Assembly (NCBI GenBank): GCA_035578155.1 | Contig: JAPWDM010000004.1 | Location: forward strand, 36,082,394 to 36,146,393 | Direction of reading: 5' to 3' | DNA length: 64,000 bases | From: Brachynemurus nebulosus | Lineage: Eukaryota > Arthropoda > Insecta > Neuroptera > Myrmeleontidae | Shown: positions 58,641 to 64,000 of the stretch, piece after piece | How the letters are laid out: every line of letters starts with the position of its first letter | How positions within the stretch are numbered: position 1 is the stretch's first letter | Made by a program: the position numbers and the translations under genes | The notes under the pieces: generated by a model | What the model was told of the DNA's origin: nothing | The model's database searches: none | What the model saw: the letters and a program-made list of their open reading frames with translations, nothing else

Positions 58641-59506
58641 TTTGTTATTTGTTTTCATTGTCCAGTCGTGAAAAATGGTGTTTTTTCGATCTCTGGACTG
58701 GTGAACCTTCTTAAGGCAATAAATTTTTGTACATATTTGATTTTTAGAAGAGACTTGAGAATTTAATTTCCAAAAATCTATCGCCGTAATACAAGCAAAC
58801 TCTGTTAACCGAAAATTCATGTTCTTTTACTGATTAATAGTTAAATTCGAATTTACGTTTTACCTGAAAATCGAAAATGGATTTTAACTTCCAAACACTA
58901 CTCGTGTAATGTTACTAGTTAAACAATAAATATACTATAACCATAACGTTATAAATTACCAGATTGATTTTTCCGGTTAGGTATATGTATAATTATATAT
59001 AAATATGGTCGGGTACTCCGTACAGGTACCTATTTGACGTACCCAAGGAGAACACTATAATTTTAAAAACCCTACTTGAGCGCATTAAAAAAATTTATCC
59101 AGTTTAATCGAATTCGCATACTTACGGAAATTTTTACGAAAATAATTCGCGTTTATACTGAACACAAATAGGTATTATTAAATATTCATCTTAAATTTAA
59201 ATTATTTCTTCAAATATAATTTTCATTTAATTATCTCGAATGTACTATTAATTACCAAGTACCTACATCCTGCTAATTGTTTACAATTATTTGAAAACAT
59301 TTAAATAGTCTGATAAATGATATTCCTTATCATTAGTTCCAGTAATAAAGATACACTTGTAGTACAGCATTGATTAAAACTCAAAATATTTCACTGATAA
59401 ATAATAAATTATGTAAACTGGCATATTATCATCTTGAGTTAAAACTTAAATTTTAGTTAAAATTTAGTTACTTTTAGTTGTTAAAACTGTTAACACTATT
59501 AGAAAA
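58641..59506. other. Non-coding region upstream of SDR copy 3
   Basis: The sequence is AT-rich. The conserved GCATGAC...CTTATCTT block seen before copies 1 and 2 was not found. No TATA box was found at the expected place. Confidence 0.4.
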
Positions 59507-60548
59507 ATGGATCAATGGAAAGGTAAAGTGGCAATTGTAACTGGTGCATGTTCAGGAATTGGGGAAGGAATCACCGAACAATTAGTGAAAAACGGAATAA
59601 AGGTAATCGAATATACAATTCTAATTATTACCTTTTGTATATAAAAGTAAAATTTAAAAATAAAATATTTTTAAGGTTGTTGGTTTAGACCGAAACCTGG
59701 ATAGATCAGAAGAGATTAAACAACGATTATCGAAAGAACCGGGTGAATTTCATCCTATTAAATGTGATATGACCGTAGAAGATGATATTCTAAAAGCTTT
59801 CGAATGGACTAAGAAAAATTTCGGCGGTGTTGATATACTTGTTAATAATGCTGGAATTATTGCACAAAATTGCACCTTAAGTGGTAGGTGTCGTTTTCTC
59901 TCTTAATTTTTGATGATTGTCTTGCTTGTTAATAAATTTTATATGTTACGTTCAAGATGGTGCAACAGAAACATGGAAAAAAGTACTCGATACAAATTTA
60001 TTAGGAGTTTGTATTGCAACACGAGAAGCTGTCAAGTCAATGAAGGAACGTAATGTTCCTGGTTATATTATCGATATTAATAGTACTGCCGGCCACCATG
60101 TTAACGCAATGGCTGTGCACATGAATGTCTACGCTGCTACGAAGCATGCAATTACGGCATTAGTAGAAACATTACGGCTGGAATTAGCAGCCGATAAATC
60201 CAACAAGATTAAAGTCACGGTAAATGTTGAAATTTTAAATAAAATGTTTTCCGAGAACTATTAAGGAAATATTTTACAGAGTATTAGTCCTGGATCAGTA
60301 CTTACCAATGTTTTGGGAACAAAAGAGACATATTTGGAAGCGATGAGACAACATCAAATGACACCTATGGAGCCGAAGGAGATTGGTAATGCTGTCCTTT
60401 ATTTGTTAAGTACACCGCCGACAGTTCATGTAAGTAACAATATAGAAAAGTAAAATAGACTTAATCTGTACAATGAATTAAAACCGTCTATATTTAATTT
60501 TTCTAGGTGACCGAAATAACAATTCGATCCATGAATGAAGTGTTATAG
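59507..60548 (+). CDS. Short-chain dehydrogenase/reductase (farnesol dehydrogenase-like), copy 3
   Basis: Five coding exons, 59507-59602, 59676-59883, 59957-60219, 60280-60429 and 60507-60548, give 252 aa. All four introns are short (60-77 nt), so this is the most compact and probably least disturbed copy. Motifs: TGACSGIG at 12-19, Asp37 then RN (NAD-type acidic residue), NNAG at 89-92, Asn115, Ser144 in DINSTAG, and YAATK at 160-164 with Tyr160 and Lys164. The C-terminus is ITIRSMNEVL. It is a predicted cytosolic NAD(P)-dependent oxidoreductase of unknown alcohol or ketone substrate. It is separated from copy 2 by about 35 kb, including the Polinton. It lacks the upstream block shared by copies 1 and 2, so its regulation may differ. 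Confidence 0.92.
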
Positions 60549-62319
60549 GTATATTTTTGGATGGAAATGAATTTGCATTTTGGTTTCGATTGTTTTATTT
60601 CAGTATTATTATATACAAATAATAGTATAGGTAAATAGGTATATTATTCAACAAGCTGGTAATGATAGATATTACTCAGAAAGATGAAATTGCGACACAA
60701 ACCGAGTTTACGAGGCGAGTGTGGTAATGCATCTGAGTGAGTATAATAGCCATTGCAGGCGAGTAGAATACTATAATTTTTCTACGACATTTTTCCTTTT
60801 TGATTTAAATAAAATTGAATATAAATTTTTTAAATTACAAAAATAAAATTTTTAATCTAGCTCTAATTATATTAAATGTTCGTATACGTATCTATGGATA
60901 CGATCAAAATAAAATTCAATATGTTTTTTTTTTTTTTACTTACACGTTACTACGCAACACATACTTATGAAATTAAAACTTGATGCGTCATATATTATGC
61001 ACAAAACAATTGCAAGCCCATTAAATAATGATTAATTCCTTCACACCTTTAAATAATACCTAACTTTCTCAACAATTAATGGATATGTAATGAGTGTGTT
61101 CTTCAACAGGAGTAGCAAGAATATTATAATAAAGCAAACTTGCTTTTTATTATATTTCACATAAATCTTGTATACATATGACATACATAATATAAATAAA
61201 ATAAAATACTTTAATTATTAAAATAGTCGTTTTAAAATAATTTTTCCTACAAAATTTGAAAATTGTAGGAATTTCAAATTACCATTAACTCTACTCTTTA
61301 AGGTTGAGCCCGACAAATATGGGTGTCCGAACCATTGTCCACAATAGTTGTAAAATTTAACTAGACTACCTATTTACATATTATATCAAGCGAATCGTAA
61401 TTTATGAAAAATAAAAATCAAGTAGATATTGATTTTGTACAAAAATTTCAAAAATTTAAATATTTATTTTGATTAGTGTACGTTTTCCTCTCATGTTAGA
61501 TACATAGATACATAATTTTATAGCAAACGTAGCGGGTAATGATCCGAACGTCCGTAGCAATGAAATCGAACCTGTATGAATTTATCTGCAAAATAGTAGC
61601 TTGAAAATAACATGGCAACATTTTCCATTACATTACAAATATGTATTACATTTTACCAAGGGGTCAAACTAGATTGTCTATGTCTCTGTTCCACTTGTAA
61701 TGAGTTTGTGACGTAAAATCTCCCCACTCTGTTGGTGTAGAACATACTGTTTGCAGTGGTATTGGTTTAATGGTTGCGTCTGTGTGCGTATTTACACATA
61801 CTACTACAACACACGTATTACCAGAGAGAGAAATGTGTGCTGTTCAACTAACAATGTCTAACAATGTAATACAATGCACTGTGCGTTCGGTGACGGACAG
61901 CGACTGACTACATGACTTAAGCTGTGACAGGCCTACAAATGACTCCAAGCAAATTACACTTTTTTGATATTAGTTGGCTTCTAGTATTCTATGCATTTTA
62001 CATATACATATTATATCGTCTTATGTTCTTAATATCATATGACTACATATTAATGTCAACACAAGTATCAAAGTGTACTGAATGAAGGTCAATACCGCTA
62101 AAAGTTACACAATCAAGTTATCTCTATAAAAATGTTTATTCAATTTAAAAACAATTAATCAAGACAAGTACCTATGTTTTCGATTAAGATTACATAATTA
62201 TAAAGTTGAAAAATCTTGAAATTCAAGGGCGATTTTGATACTTAAAACTATGTATGTATGTTGTTCTTCCAAGTAGGGTAGTTGTGAATCAATTATACAG
62301 AACAAACAATAATAATAAA
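60549..62319. other. Non-coding stretch downstream of SDR copy 3
   Basis: The sequence is AT-rich with no supported gene or clear element ends. A poly-T run lies at about 60923-60936. Confidence 0.4.
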
Positions 62320-63250
<931 letters not shown>

Positions 63251-63371
63251 TAAGCAGTTATTTTTTATATTATCAGTAAGAATAGCTATCGAACATTAAA
63301 ATGAAACTTCGCTTAAGAAATTCGTATACGAGATTTATTTTTAATAAAGAAAATAAAAAACCTCTGCAGAA

Positions 63372-63429
63372 ACCTGCTTTGCCCGTATAAGTATCCTAAA
63401 GCGGGTAACCCCCTTCGGGCAAAGCAGGT
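63372..63429. repeat. Hairpin with 14-bp arms, ACCTGCTTTGCCCG
   Basis: Exact inverse arms at 63372-63385 and 63416-63429 surround a 30-nt loop containing AAAGCGGGTAACCCCC. Related text, ACCCGCTTTGCC and ACCCACTTTGCCC, recurs at about 63763-63790. Confidence 0.6.
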
Positions 63430-64000
63430 AAGTACATTATGTATTTAAATACTGTTATTATTTTTTTAATAAAAACTTTTATAACTATATGAACTTAACA
63501 ATAGTAATAATCAAGTAAAAAAGAATTGAAAAAAGACAAAATTAATAAATTGATAACAGTTATGTTCAATAAATTTATAACTTTTTTTGCAATCTCCATA
63601 TTGGAGTATACTACTTCAGGTGGTTCCACATCAAAATCACTACAAGCAAGGTAGGAATATTATTTTTAAGCTTCCCCCCCCCCATTTTGCCGTAAAAAGA
63701 AGATTTTTTTAATTTTTTTCCCCTTCCAACAGCTTTTTCCATTAAGATGCTTCTTTTTTGTCTACCCGCTTTGCCGCTACCCACTTTGCCCAAAAAGACT
63801 TAATTTTGTTAAATTAGAATAACTTCAAAATGAAAGCCGATACATGTTCTCCTTTTTCTGCATTAAAAGTCAAATGATGATAACATAATGCGGTCATACC
63901 AAAAAAATTGCAAACAAAAAGGTTTGTGACTAGTCACAGAATATTTATCCTCAAAATTTTTAACAAAACCAAGAAAAAAATTTGATGACGCTTAACTATG

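Overview
This is an AT-rich eukaryotic window, almost certainly from an insect nuclear genome. The support is spliced genes with GT-AG introns, long (TA)n microsatellites, and many small DNA transposons with clean target-site duplications. There is also a Penelope-type retroelement fragment and a short-chain dehydrogenase family typical of insects. No sequence here fixes the order.

Host genes: three complete paralogous classical short-chain dehydrogenase/reductase genes (farnesol dehydrogenase-like / DHRS11-like) lie on the + strand at about 14.7-16.9, 21.6-24.6 and 59.5-60.5 kb. Each has five coding exons of exactly 96, 208, 263, 150 and 42 nt, giving 252 aa, so they are tandem duplicates. 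Their introns differ greatly because of repeat insertions. Copies 1 and 2 also share a promoter-proximal block.

Polinton/Maverick: the main feature is a 17,288-bp element at 26784-44071. It has inverted termini of about 0.72 kb beginning AGTAGTAG and a perfect 6-bp target duplication, TGGGAT. On the minus strand (27.6-31.25 kb) it carries a conserved 170-aa protein, a double-jelly-roll major capsid protein, a 53-aa ORF, a penton-like protein and a phospholipase-A2-domain minor capsid protein. On the plus strand (31.4-34.8 kb) it carries the packaging ATPase, a PY-like protein, a 129-aa protein, an integrase remnant and a 153-aa protein. The minus strand then carries a protein-primed-type DNA polymerase B (35.3-39.3 kb) and small ORFs by the right terminus (42.8-43.2 kb). 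The capsid and packaging genes read as open frames. The integrase has lost most of its catalytic core. The polymerase has two stops, a frameshift and a Gly for the catalytic Asp of DTDS. The copy therefore looks unable to replicate or integrate by itself but still has an open virion module. The genes share a TATA-box plus arthropod-initiator (TCAGT) promoter layout, including one divergent promoter with TATA boxes 5 bp apart. A 117-bp tandem array and a hAT MITE sit between the polymerase and the right terminus.

The rest is repeat-rich non-coding DNA. It holds a Penelope GIY-YIG fragment inside a 2.8-kb palindrome with hammerhead-like motifs, a decayed Tc1 transposase, a P-element/THAP9-like transposase fragment, and two hAT elements (one with a perfect 8-bp duplication). 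It also holds a pogo-like MITE, several fold-back MITEs, and a dispersed family carrying arrays of about 120-bp repeats whose copies often abut or contain (TA)n tracts.
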